The translations under genes were made by a program, and so were the position numbers. A stretch of 64,000 nt of DNA, taken from Girardinichthys multiradiatus. Taxonomy: Eukaryota > Chordata > Actinopteri > Cyprinodontiformes > Goodeidae. Location: positions 26,139,119 through 26,203,118 of the forward strand of contig NC_061808.1 in NCBI RefSeq assembly GCF_021462225.1. The letters run 5' to 3'. Of this stretch, positions 10,986 to 23,434 are shown in pieces. The notes under the pieces are model-generated. The model was not told where the DNA came from, did no database searches, and saw only the letters and a list, made by a program, of their open reading frames with translations. Positions within the stretch are counted from its first letter, which is position 1; every line of letters begins with the position of its first letter.

Positions 10986-13900
10986 TAAAACATTCAAACT
11001 CCTATTACACTTTTAATAAAAGTCGTCACAGACACTTTTTTATGAGACCCTTTCCAAGGCACAGTTTAATTTAACTATTTGCAAGTCCAGTGCAAGTATA
11101 GAAACAAACAAAAAAGCCCTGGCTTTGTCGTATTTGGACTGCATTTACTGAACTAAACTATACTTGCTATCTGAGTTCAGCTTTCTTTTGTTATGCTGAG
11201 TTTACAGTTCTGACTTGAACTCTCGAGGCCTTTAGCAGAATTGTTGCTGAGGCATGCATTTACTTTCTGTACAACTTGTAAAGAGAAGAAAAAGGTTGAG
11301 AAACGGTGTTTGGTGACAAAACAGAGTGAAGAAATTATACCTGGATATTAAGAGAAAATGAGCACATTCTAAAGGTGTACAGCTAGGTTGAGGTTTATTT
11401 TACATGCAGCTGAAGGATGAACAAATTCGCAGCCCTACAGAAGACCACACACAGGCATGTCCGTGCACAAATATGCACTCAGTAGTACATGCAAGCGGGG
11501 GTCCACAGCTGGAGCAGATCTATTATGGTTTATTGAACACCATAGCTTACTGTGAATCCAACCAGATGAAACCTCCTATTCCTTGGACACAGTATCTGCA
11601 TTCGCTTTAAATACAGCACAAACATTACATCCTCTGAGCTTTAAGTTGTTTCATATGTCTTCAAATATTTACAGCTCTGGGTGTTCATCCTGTGTTTCTG
11701 TTATGAAATACACAGGCATTTAATGCCTTTTCCATTCAATTTTGCATGTGCATTGTATGAGGATCACATCTGTGTTTCTCTGTGAGAGCTCTTTGTGAGC
11801 GTGCGGTGTGATGGGAGGTCAGTCAGAGTGCAGAAAGAAAAGTGTGTCATCGGGTACTCCTGTGGTATTTTCATCTAAGTGAAACACCTTCTCTACTGAC
11901 AAATAAGTGTTGCAGAAGCTCCCCGTCTCTCTCTCATTGACAAACTGCCCTCTGCGTGCACGCACATAGCCACTTTGTCACAAGCAGTGTTACTATTTGG
12001 CAGTGTTTCACACATAATCGTAATAGCACACAGTAACAGTAAAAGGCAACAGAGGCACATAGCTACACAATTGCAGCCACTGTTCAGCTGCATTTTGTAC
12101 AACACACAAAGTCACACAGTCTCAAGCACAGAATTGTTTTGTCACATACATTCACACAGTCTGACTGTCTCTCACCTTCTCACACGATCAGACAGAAAAA
12201 CTCACAAGTTGATGGGATTCACCAATGTTCATGCTTACAGCATGCATCAAAGCAAAGCTGTGTCCAGAGGGAACACACGCTAATGTAAACGTGTTGTTAA
12301 CACATTGGCATAATCACTACTGCAAATACACTGCTGATTGTTGTCAAGCAGCCTTTGTTGTTAAGCAGCCTTCGTTTTGCACAAATTGTTTCGGATTTAC
12401 AGCTCCAAAATTTAAAGCTCTTTTCAAGGTTGCATAAATGATCCAATTCACAGAATAGTAAATAGAATATTGTATTTCATCTAGTTTTTACTGGCATAAT
12501 TGAAGTCTTGAATTCATGCACATCCCTGGAAAATAGCACTGCATGATGTCAGGAATAAATGTAGTTTGTTATACTATTGCTTAAGATTGTGATGACTATA
12601 TCAATTCCAATTAACGAACATTAACTTTTTTTTCTTACCATTTACAGAATGTTTCCACCACTGTCTAAACTTCATTGTCTTAGCTACTAATAAAAAATGC
12701 ATTTGACATTTCTGATTCAATACATCGTGCATCTCTACTTGAACTCTACTTCTGTATTTTCTAGACAAAGTTATAATATGTAACTTATTTACCTTTAATC
12801 AAAACTTTGTGGCCAATTTCCAATGGATTCTTTTTTAAGTTTTGACCTGTCAACACAAATTTTAGCTGTTTCTGATTTCTTTAAAAAACTAAAATTTAAG
12901 TCATATGATTAGTATTTCTAGCCTTCTGGGTTTGAGTGATTGATTTATATTAAATTAGAAACAGATGTGACATAACTACATGTGTGGAGCAGTTGCTGTT
13001 AAACAGAGCTTCTTTTAAAATAAAGATATAATAATTAGGGTTGAAAGTTAGCCAAAACCTTTCGTCATCTTATATTAGCTGTTATTGCTTGTAGTACTAG
13101 CATTATTAAAACAGCAGTCTCATGTGTTTTTTTTGGATGTACAGATCCTGACTTTACCTGTTGTGTTTCCAAAAGGCTGCCAACATTTCCAAATCCAACA
13201 TGACCAAAGTGGCAATCTCAAAAAGATAAAACATCCTCCTTTCAATACTCAGCCTTCTTGTTATCCTTTAAAGTTTTGCTCTCTCTCCCTCTCGTTCAGC
13301 CTGAAAGACATTGGAGGCATGTCTCAACATGTTGTGGAATATACTTTGCGGTTTAATACATTCTTAGAGTTTCCTTTGATTTAAAATTTTAAGCTTCACT
13401 CATACTAATACTAGCTCATTTTAGATCTTAACTTAGTAACAGCATCCACACCGAAGAGAGTTGTTATTAGCAGGAACTGGAGAACTTAAGTATTAAGTAT
13501 GGTACATTCACTGATCAGAAAGACAGGATTTTTGCATTTCCAAACTGCTGGTCACCAGTTGGATCCAATAAAGCTAAAAATTGTCATGTTACCTACTTGG
13601 CACGGCAACTGTTTTTCAGTTGGTTTTGATCTTATGAAGGTGGTGTTCCTTTTTTAACCAGGAGGAGGATGCTATGATCCTCCCCTGTCTTCTATTGACA
13701 TTTCTGATATCAAGTCAGACTCTAGATTTTGCCACCAGCGAACTGTTGCAGCTGCATTGAAAACCACATGTCTTCGGGCTATTCTGTGGCCACTTCCACA
13801 CAGGAATGCTACAATTGGAATTCAACTTCAAATTATTTACTTTCCTAATCAGCTATGTTTGACGGGTGTATAAACAGCAACTATTTCACCTGCCTTCGAC

Positions 13901-16900
13901 TGGTGTCTTGGCATCTTCAGTTAGTAAAAATTCAGATTAGTTGGTCCTGGAAGCTGAGAAAAAACCAATGAACCATTTAAAATGTTGTCACATTTGCATT
14001 GGATGGTTATTTACCCAGAAGCTCATGATTATTTACAGGGAACATGCCGGTTGGAAGCAATGCGCCAACAGTGATCTTCCTGGATTTAACACATAATGAG
14101 AACGAAACATGTAGTTTTTGTTCAAATTAAATGTCTGATATAAAAGTAAAACGGTATAAAAGGAAAACATTTTATAGTGGCAGAATTATGCTTTTTATTT
14201 CTTTTTGTACACTGACTTATTTTTGGATTCTGTGTAACCCTCTGATGCAAACATGTTTAAAGATTCCTAAAATACCCTTTGCATAAACCACTATGATGTT
14301 TACAAGGCTGGACTTATTTCAAAACTATAGAAGTCCACTTTGATCTTGGTCCCTCTTGGACAAGCCACTCGCATCAGCCTCTAAAACCAACTAATCTGGA
14401 TCTATTATAAGATGTAGATGCCAAATGGGTTATTTACTAAATATATCTTTTAGACAGAATCTCACTTCAATAATGCTGAGGTATATTTAATTCCTGGTTG
14501 TCCATAAGTAATGTGAATGCCCTTAAATTTGATTCGGTTTAAGGAAAATTTATCCTTTTAACGTTAGCTCATTAACAGGGAAAAGGACCAATTCTGATAG
14601 ATGAGGCCTTGGTTTTGACATTTTGTATTACACATGCTTAATAATACAAAGGGGGTTTGGAATTCATAAACGATATGCCAGACATAAACAACTCCATCAA
14701 TAATAGTCATCCATCATTTGAAAGTGGTTTAAAGACAATTGTGATATATTTTTTTATTTTAATCACATTAAAAAATGTATAAGCACCGACTCGTTTTCCC
14801 ACACAAAATAAAACAAGTCATGGACAAACAGAGAAACCAAAATTGATTTCAACTATCCAAATGTAAAATTTTCTAGCTGACATTGTTTTATGAGATTTTT
14901 AATCAAATAGAACTATTGGTAGAACAAAAGATATTTAAACCAGTTCTCAGCAGTTGCATTTGTGTTTCTCTTTGTTTGGACTTTAATAACATTTATGTTC
15001 TATTTTCTAGCCTTTGTGAAGTAAATGATTACCAGACAAAAATCAGTTTAAAAAGGCGACATCCAGAACAAAAGTATTGATAAGCTAGATCTTGGAAAGG
15101 ATATCAACATATCTAAATTTAATAGTAAATCAAGGCAAATCCTGATGGCTGTATTTCAGTGGACGAGAGTAATGAGGAGCCTAAAGAGTTTTGTTTGCTT
15201 TCATCCTCTCATTTCTAAATGTATTTGTCTTTTATTAACTCTGATGTTTCCATTCCATGCAGACAGAGATATTACCACAATAAAAACATCACAAGCTGGT
15301 AGATGGATCACTGGTGTAGATTTAGTTTGACTGTGGTGAGTGAGGCAGTCAGTGCAGCGTCATAGTACAAATACAGTAAACACACTTCGAGCCATGCAGC
15401 GATTTTGTTTGAGCTGGAGAGGCCGTTCCCAGCTGAGCGGGCTGACTGAGGGTTTTGGGCCACGGTTCTGACAGGAACAGACCTAGGGAAAAGAAAACAC
15501 AGCAGGGATGTGCATTTTAAGGAGGGTGTTGTAGTATTTATTTGTTTGTGTATGAGCAGGAGAATTTAATTAGACTATGACACTTTGATTGTCTTTCTGT
15601 TGGCTTTTTCTGTTGTTATGCTGTTTGTATAAAATGTAAGGGTATATATACAGCTTTTGTGCAGCAATGAAGGATAAGGTATAATATAATGCAATGGCAT
15701 GTGATTACAGAGTGCTCTAACTCTCCTTGGCTCCATCTAATGGGTTGTTTCAAAAGGAACGAATTGATTTCTTGGTTTATGCCACAGAGATGCTTTCGTG
15801 CAGCACCAAGGGCTACAGTACCATTACAGGTTTTTCTGCTCCTGCGTGTTTCTGTGTATGAGAGTGAGAGAGAGACCGCAAAAGCATTTGAGACAGAATT
15901 TGAAAGGAAAAGAAAAGGCAGAGTGAGTGAGACTTTTCAAAAAGAGAGAGTTTAGTTTCTTCCCTGCTCTCAAGTTTCCCCGGTGAGTTCACTGGCAGCT
16001 TGTGTGCTGTAGGAGAAGCAGTAGGAGCAGCAGCCATCGGAGGTAGAGGGATTGCGATAAGCCCCTTCAGAGGCAGACAATAGACGGTATAATGCTGTTG
16101 GAATTAATGACTGGCATCCCATCGTTTCTCATCTGATTAAGACTTAGTGACAATCTTGGAGCTACAGTCTCTAGTTGTCACCAGCTATGACTAATGAACT
16201 GTGATATCCTGCTTCTCCTTCTCTCTCCTTCTCCCTGTCTCACTCTCTTCACTTCACGCTCTATCGATTATTGAAATACTCTCCGATCCCTCCCATTCTT
16301 AACACACCCCAGCAGCCCTCCCTCTCTCCCTCGGCTCCTTTTATTTGCCAGTCTGCCCGTGCTCGCTCTCCTCCCCGTGCTGTCCTTTATCTTGTACCAT
16401 TCATTTGGCTAATTTGATATTTGGAGTTGATAGAGCTCCAACTAGAGGACCGTGTTTTCACACACATTTGTCTCCATCTCCCGTTCTCTTTTTTTCCCCT
16501 CTTTTCCCCTTTCCCCTCTTTCTTCTTGCTTCCTCCTCTTTTTCAGAGGAGCGATAATGAAATCAGGCCCCAGCCCTTCATCTGTATTAGCAGCATTTGC
16601 AGGGTCTAAGAGAGACTAACAGCCTGCTAATTCTCTGCCTCTGATTCGTTAAACTGACAGGCATTTGCATAAGTTAGTCGACCGCCTTCTACTCCTCAAA
16701 GGTTGCCGGCAGACGCTTCTGACATTGAATGGAATTGAAAGTTGTCAACATAATGGCTTGTTTGATCAGATTTGAGTATTTGTTTAGAGATGAAGATGAG
16801 AACTATGGAAATATGCCACTAAAGTGCAATCAATTTCAAAGAAACTTAGTTGATTCTTTGCAATGACATTTAAATATATATTTTTTATATTTCTTGTAAC

Positions 16901-17882
16901 AAGTTAACCAAATTCTTTTCAGTTTCTCCATCTCTATTTGGCTTACCTTCAAGGCACACAATATTCACACGAGCATGCTATTCCCCAAAAGTGTGCTCCC
17001 ATTTAAGGCAGAAGGCTTTTTCTTTTTTTTCTGTGTGATGCTGACAGATATGGCAGCAGCTTCCCTTTTTACCATTTTCTTTTGAGCTGCAGTGTCTCAA
17101 GGCTTTGCAGAACTTTCAGTGAATAATGCACACACACACACACACACTGTCACGAGTCTGCAAAAAGAAAGACTTCCACCAATTCACGCACACATCTAAA
17201 GCCCTGTTCTCGTTTGTCTCGCGCAGCTTGCATACAGGTATGCCATTAACCTTGCAGGCTGACAGCGTCTCTAGGTGTCTCCATTATGTGACATGATTAG
17301 CTTTAAATGACATCATTGGTTTTGAGGGCTTGCATAAACACCAACGCTGAGATCCAGAGCTCCCACTGTCAAGGGGGCACCTACAGTGTAGTCATGCTTT
17401 TCACCACAGATAAGTGACTGTGTGGAGGATTGAGAAGTTATGTGAGATCCCCACCCCAAATCCCCCTGCGCCTCCAGGCATTAATAAAGAGATGCAGTAC
17501 CAGGTGTCCTCTGTGAGAAAGAGACATTGAGCAAACCTAGTAGAAGAGAAAGAAGAAGGAGGAGGAATTAATATTGCGGTTTGGCATTTTAGTGGCCTCC
17601 TTTTCTTAATGGCGCTTCGGTCTCACTGGGATTATCTAGCTGGCGTGCAGTGTCATGGTTGGTAAACTGCATTGCACCCAAGGGGGGAAAAGCCACACTG
17701 AGAGGGGACAGAGGCTTAGAGGTGGAAGTCACAGGAAAAAAGGCGGAATTTGTTCTCAAAATGCCAGGCAGAATGCAACGTTTATCAAACAGAATTGGCT
17801 GAAGGGAGTAGATGGAGTTGCATCCTGCTCGCACCTATCCCTCTACTCTTAAACCAATGCAGTGGAAGCTAAACTTGGATTT
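10986..17882. other. Long intronic stretch, parts possibly conserved non-coding
   Basis: No coding exon supported. From about 15300 to 17450 the sequence is less AT-rich, free of recognised repeats, and contains CT-rich runs (16200-16550) and dense TAAT/ATTA-type motifs (16040-16200, 16555-16690), a texture often seen in conserved enhancers. A TATA-like GTATATATACAG at about 15643 and a donor-like CCGGTGAGT at about 15978 could mark an upstream untranslated exon, but nothing else supports this. A 44-bp block at 14781-14824 repeats 5067-5110 inversely. Confidence 0.4.
17129..17147. repeat. Short (CA)n microsatellite
   Basis: About nine CA units, uninterrupted. Confidence 0.95.
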
Positions 17883-17957
17883 CAGTACTTTGCAAAAGTA
17901 ATATACCTGTTAAACTTTTTCATAGCTTGTCAAAGCATAGCCACAAACCTCCGTGTA

Positions 17958-18153
17958 GTTTTTTTTTTTTTTTTGTGGCACTAGTGGCCTTTATTTTATT
18001 TTTCCAAAGTAGGCAGACAGGAAGAGGGGTAGAAAGTAGGGGAAGACATGCAGCATAGGTTTCCAGGGTCGGGACTCGTACCTGTGACAGCTGCGTCGAG
18101 AACAAAGGCCTCCGTATATGAGTCATGCACTCTACCACTACACCATAACGCCC
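17958..18153 (-). mobile_element. tRNA-derived SINE with A and B boxes and poly(A) tail
   Basis: Read on the minus strand, the element starts GCGTTATGGTGTAGTGG, whose TGGTGTAGTGG fits a pol III box A. About 50 bases on it has GGTACGAGTCC, a near-consensus box B (GGTTCGANTCC). A non-tRNA body with CTTCCTGTCTGCC follows, then AATAAAATAAAGGCC and a run of 16 A (the T run at 17959-17974). Flanks 17945-17957 and 18155-18167 look like a diverged target duplication (10 of 13 bases). These features fit a percomorph tRNA-type SINE that moves using LINE machinery. It sits inside Tc1-C relic 2. Confidence 0.85.
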
Positions 18154-18167
18154 ATAACCTCAATGTA

Positions 18168-19144
18168 CAGGGGTTGGACAATGAAACTGAAACACCTGTC
18201 ATTTTAGTGTGGGAGGTTTCATGGCTAGATGGGACCAGCCTGGTAGCCAGTCTTCATTGATTGCACATTGCACCAGTAAGAGCAGAGTGTGAAGGTTCAA
18301 TTACCTGGGTAAGAGCACAGTTTTGCTCAAAATATTGAAATGCACACAACATTATGGGTGACATACCAGAGTCCAAAGAGGACAAATTGTTGGTGCACGT
18401 CTTGCTGGCGCATCTGTGACCAAGACAGCAAGTCTTTGTGATGTATCAAGCGTCGGTTTCAATGGCGCAAGGAGCGCATATCTTGGGCTGTGGACAATGT
18501 GAAACATGTATTGTTCTCTGATGAGTCCACCTTTACTGTTTTCCCCACATCCAGGAAAGTTACGGTGTGGAGAAGCCCTAAAGAAGCATACCACCCAGAC
18601 TGTTGCATGCCCAGAGTGAAGCATGTGGGGGGATCAGTGATGGTTTGGGCTGCCATATCATGGCATTCCCTTGGCCCAATACATGTGCTCACTGCCAAGG
18701 ACTACCGAACCATTCTTGAGGACCATGTGCATCCAATGGTTCAAACATTGTATCCTGAAGGCGGTGCCGTGTATCAGGATGACAATGCACCAATACACAC
18801 AGCAAGACTGGTGAAAGATTGGTTTGATGAACATGAAAGTTCATGTGAAGTTGAACATCTCCCATGGCCTGCACAGTCACCAGATCTAAATATTATTGAG
18901 TCACTTTGGGGTGTTTTGGAGGAGCGAGTCAGGAAACGTTTTCCTCCACCAGTATCACATAGTGACCTGGCCACTATCCTGCAAGAAGAATGGCTTAAAA
19001 TCCCTCTGACCACTGTGCAGGACTTGTATATGTCATTCCCAAGACGAATTGACGCTGTATTGGCTGCAAAAGGAGGCCCTACACCATACTAATAAATTAT
19101 TGTGATCTAAAACCAGGTGTTTCAGTTTCATTGTCCAACCCATG
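18168..19144 (+). mobile_element. Tc1-B, internally deleted Tc1-like transposon (977 bp)
   Basis: The ends form inverted repeats of about 31 bp: CAGGGGTTGGACAATGAAAC at the left and the inverse of CATGGGTTGGACAATGAAAC at the right, with one mismatch in these bases. TA flanks both sides (18166-18167 and 19145-19146). At 977 bp it is shorter than the usual 1.2-1.3 kb of this group because part of the N-terminal transposase code is missing. Its target TA is the last dinucleotide of the right-hand target duplication of the SINE at 17958, so it landed after the SINE. Confidence 0.92.
18354..19092 (+). pseudogene. Tc1-B transposase, N-terminal deletion
   Basis: The catalytic part is open from 18490 to 19092 (200 codons) and shows FSDES, YQDDNAPIHTA and NIIESLW, the Asp-Asp-Glu triad with 34-residue spacing expected for Tc1, ending GGPTPY. 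Upstream, an ATG at 18354 begins MGDIPESK. A one-base loss near 18378 then shifts the frame before GQIVGARLAGASVTKTASLCDVS, part of the first DNA-binding helix-turn-helix. That segment joins directly to RRFQWRKERISWAVDN, so the second DNA-binding region is deleted. The product could not bind its ends normally. Confidence 0.88.
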
Positions 19145-20046
19145 TATTTTTTGGGGATTTTATGTGATAAACCAACACAAATTTGTGGAAGGATGACATG
19201 TAGCTTTTAAAATCTTTTTCAAATATAAACCTCTGCCTAGTCTCTAGTTTCATGGAGCCTCTCCCAGCATTTCTGTCAGTAGGTTCTAAATATGTGGGCC
19301 CATCCATCTTCTCATTAACTCTGACCAGCTTCCCTGTCTCTACTGAAGAAAAACGTCGAAAAGCATAATGCTGCCACCACCACATTTCACTGTGGGGGGA
19401 TGGTGTTTTCTAGGCAACGGGCACCAATAGTTTTCCACTACCCACAGCAGTTGTATGTAGACTTACGTTTTTAGTTTTGTTGTCTCACCAGAGCACCTTC
19501 AAGGATTTCTTTTAACAATGGCTTTCTTGTTGCCACTCTTATAGGTCACATTTTTTTAGTGCATGACTGTTGGTAGTCTTGTATACTTCGTGTGATGCAT
19601 AGAACAGAGCTCTGTGAGATGTGTAAAGCGTAGGATATTGTTTCATAACCTAACCCTGTTTTAGACTTCCCCTCACCATTGTCTGAACCTTCAGATTTGC
19701 TACTTTGTCTTCATGCTGCACTTTGATTAATAAAAAAAATCTGTACAGAACAGCTATATTTATATTAGGATAATATTGCACACAGGTGGACCCTATTTGT
19801 TTGATTACTTTCAACGACACTTGGTTGCACTGAATTTCTTTTAGGGTATCAAAATCAAGGGGGCTAATTACTGAAGCTACACTTTTCAGATTTTTAATTG
19901 TAAAACATTTAAAAACAGCTTCTTTTTTCTTACTTTACCGCACTACTTTGTGTTGGTGCATCACATAAAATGACATAAAATACCTTTGTGGTTACAACAT
20001 GGTAAATGATAACATGACACAATTTGCAAGCAGTCAAGGTCCTGTA

Positions 20047-22444
20047 TGTTTGCTGCATCTTTAAAGGAAGGTAAATGAGCAAAAGATGCAAATTAAGACA
20101 AGTCAGGTAAATTTTTATACGTCTTGTTACATTTTAAATACTCATTACCAACAACTCTGACAGGGCAGGTGGAACAATACTTTTAATTAATGCATTTAGC
20201 CCTGATGTTCTTCAGGGACGCCTTGGTTCTTTTGCTGTCTCCTGATGAAAAATGGCTTAACATATGTTTAAAACAGCTCTCCCTCTAGAGAACAGTTGGG
20301 CATTTTTGTTTTAGTGGCATCCCAGCCTACCGGGCTTTTTATTACACCTGTAAATTATTACTCCATGCTGAAACCTCCTTCCGAAATCCTTTTCCTTCTC
20401 CCATCTCATCACTCTTTGTTTCCTTTACCTATTTTTTATGTCTTTCACTCAAATCCCATATCCGCCTGCCAGCAGCCGTTACAGTGGGTCCTTTCAGTGT
20501 ACAACGGCATGTGCAGTGGGTCAGCGAATGTATCTTTGGTGCATTAATATCATTCTCCATGCTGCTGCTGTCACTGCCCTGGTCACAGTCTATCTATAGT
20601 GTGTGAATACCTAGTAGTGCCTGGCGTATTTTTATGTGCGTACTCTGTACATAAACACACTCCATCCCCTTCATTTCAGTCTCATCTGCTTTTCTGCTAC
20701 TCCAAGAGCTCGGGGCTGATCCTCACCGTGTATCAAATTGTACATCTCACAGCTTTTTTTTTTTTTTTCACCGACTCTGCTGAGTGTGGAAAATATTATC
20801 CATATATTTATTCACTCAGGATACAAGTTTCTCTGTGAAAATATCTCTTCACATTCAGTGTTTGTTGTCACCTGAGGTCAAAAGGCCACAGAACCATCCC
20901 CAATTTGCCTTGCTTGTGTTCTGTTACCATCAGGTCCCACAGTTCTATGTGAAAAGTGCAGTTATTATCATTTGATAAGCTCAACTTGTTTTATTTATGA
21001 ACACGTGCCCAGTGGAGACATCTATTACCTTCAGTGGTTACAAAGACCCACTGCAAGAACCAGTGGGAGAATGTTATACAGAATTTACAGCTTTTTACCC
21101 TGATCCAATCTGATCTAAGCCCATTTCTTTATAAAGGGACCCAGGGGTGTTTTGTATTACACTTCGAGTGTATTTCAGCTCATATTTCAGCCACAAGGAA
21201 TCAAAAAGTTTTATTTAAACAGTTCATAACTTGCATGGAGAATGAGATGTGGGTTCATAAAGGGAAGCACTGATGGATGTCTCTGGCTATTCCTTTGATG
21301 CCAGTCACAGAAAAAACGCTGCCTATAAGAGCAGTTTGCCTGGCACTGTGTCATGGGTTTGTCACAGGCTGAAACTAAACACAGATCATTAGGCCCACAT
21401 GTCATTAGGGTTTGTAGTGTGAAATTTTAGCAATATCAAAATGGCTTTTAAAGAGAGAACCAGATTGAAGCTGAGCAAAACAATCTAATCTGCATCAGTT
21501 ATAATGTACGGCCCTTTATGGTCAGCTAATTAAGATTAAATTGAGTGTGCTGGTTTTAGCAGAGTTTCTGCTGCATTTAGTTTGGCCTGTCACTGTAGTT
21601 GTCAGGGGAGCACTGAGAAGGTTGTCACAAAGAGATGAGAGCAGCTTTACTCTGTGTTTCAGAGTGGAGACAACTCATCAAATGCAGTTGGATAAACCTC
21701 CCAGTTTTCTGCTTTTAAAGTGAACACATACTATTCAGACAAATGCCATCTCAAACCTGACCAATCCCTGTGCCAGATTTTATTTTAGAGCATGTTTCTG
21801 GCTGCAGGAAAGTCACATAAAAAACCCATAAAATTGGACCCAATGGCATAATAAAAAAAGGTACAGAATCCAGTGCCCACAACAATCCTCTTTACCCTTA
21901 ATAATGAAACAAATTGCACTAGTGTGGCTCTACAGTAGAACAGTGGCATATTAAGTAGTATCTGTGACTAAAAGACTAAATGTTCAGCAGATTGGTCAAA
22001 ACAATAAAAACCCCACCATACAGTCACTTGTCTAGTAATGGTCAGTGGCAATACCTTGATGCGGTCATTGATTTTAATAACTTATGAACCAATTCATTGT
22101 TTATAAAATAATTTTGACCTGCACATCTTTATAACATTGATTCAGTTTATTGAGAATAGAGGGCATTTTCTAATGCACAGTTATTAAATTCCCACCCCAG
22201 GAATTCAAAGACGGTGAGGTCCTGACTTTGACTCGGTCACTGAGAGATACCTACATTATGTACCTACATTAAATCACCATCACCCATAAAGTCTCACTCT
22301 GTTGTTGCATCCCAAACTATCAGCCAACATGCCTCTTTTTTCTAATTGCTAACATCATTGTCTTTTTAAACATGCCACTGATACTCAAAATGAGTAACTT
22401 TGAAGCTTCTTCCCTCAAATTCTAAAACAAAGGGTGTTACCTCA
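20047..22444. other. Intronic stretch, nothing recognised
   Basis: No exon or repeat family recognised. A T run at 20755-20769 and a few weak open frames only. The 22200-22250 segment has slight resemblance to Tc1-C sequence (CTGACTTTGACTCGGTC) but is too short to call. Confidence 0.35.
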
Positions 22445-22484
22445 TGGTACTCGTACTTGTACTCGTCGTCTTCCGCTTTATCCG

Positions 22485-23434
22485 GGACCGGGTTGCGGGT
22501 CCCCTGGGCCTCCTCCCAGTGGGACGTGCCTGGAACACCTCCCGAGGAAGGCGTCCAGGAGGCATCCGGTATAGATGCCCGAGCCACCTCAACTGGCTCC
22601 TCTCGATGTGGAGGAGTAGCGGCTCTACTCCGAGCCCCTCCCGGATGTCCGAGCTCCTCACCCTATCTCTAAGGGAGTGCCCGGCCACCCTACGGAGGAA
22701 GCTCATTTCCGCCACTTGTATCTGGGATATCGTTCTTTCGGTCATGACCCAAAGTTCATGGCCATAGATGAGGGCAGGAACGTAGACCGACCGGTAAATT
22801 GAGAGCTTCGCTTTTCGGCTCAGCTCTCTCTTCACCACAATGGACCGGCACAGCGCCACTCCATTCTTCCCTCACTCGTGAACAAGACCCCGAGATACTT
22901 AAACTCCTCCACTTGAGGCAGGAACTCCCCTCCAACCTGAAGAGGACAAGCCACCCTTTTCCAGTCGAGAACCATGGCCTCGGACTTGGAGGAGCTGATC
23001 TTCATACCAGCCGCTTCACACTCGGTTGCGAACCGCCCCAGCGCATGCTGTAGGTCTTGGCTAGAGGGGGCCAGCAGAAAGAAGAGAAGAAATCCTCTGG
23101 TCCCCAAACCAGACCCCTCCGGCCCTTGGCTGCACCTAGAAATCCTGTCCATAAAAGTTATGAACAGGACCGGTGACAAAGGGCAGCCCTGCCGGAGTCC
23201 AACGTGCAACAGGAACAGGTCCGACTTCGTGCCGGCAATGTGAACCAAACTCCTGCTCCGCTTGTACAGAGATCGGATGGCCCCTAGTAAAGGGCCCCCG
23301 ATTCCATACTCCTGGAGCACCCCCCACAGGGCATCACAAGGGACACAGTTGAATGCTTTCTCCAGGTCCACAAAACACAGGTGGACCGGTTGGGCAAACT
23401 CTCATGAACCCTCGAGTACCCTGTAGAGGGTATA
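22485..23434 (-). pseudogene. Rex3-1 reverse transcriptase, C-terminal half
   Basis: Minus-strand remnants run MDLEKAFNCVPCDALWGVLQ (start near 23371), LRQGCPLSPVLF, SKSEAMVLDWK, EEFKYLGVLF, then after a frame change VVKRELSRKAKLSIYRSVYV, YGHELWVMTERT, RRVAGHSLRDR, and a thumb/C-terminal part ending near SRIKR. The catalytic YADD/FADD block is missing: the frame reads GFLLFFLLAPSSQDL at about 23068-23110 where intact copies have LLFADDVVLLA, implying an in-frame loss of roughly 18-21 bases. The enzyme is therefore catalytically dead irrespective of the other breaks. Confidence 0.85.

Larger units (their letters stand above)
17883..20046 (-). mobile_element. Tc1-C relic 2, split by a SINE and by Tc1-B
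   Basis: The left end reads CAGTACTTTGCAAAAGTAA, close to the family terminus. The sequence then breaks at 17957, resumes at about 19145 (TTTTTTGGGGATTTTATGTG), and continues through minus-strand transposase remains (19240-19700, including TCTGACCAGCTTCCCTGTC and the ATAATGCTGCCACCACCAC block). The far terminus is degraded (ACAACATGGTAAATGATAAC, to about 20046). Removing the two insertions leaves roughly 0.9-1.0 kb, so the relic also has deletions. No intact frame remains. It records three successive insertions in one place. Confidence 0.8.

Noticed and set aside
15813..16037. Small overlapping open frames near a CT-rich region
   Set aside because: Both strands are open over the same bases with low-complexity translations; no protein resemblance.
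17958..18153. Genuine tRNA gene suggested by box A and box B
   Set aside because: The A and B boxes are followed by a non-tRNA body and a poly(A) tail, and there is a second dispersed copy, so it is a SINE.
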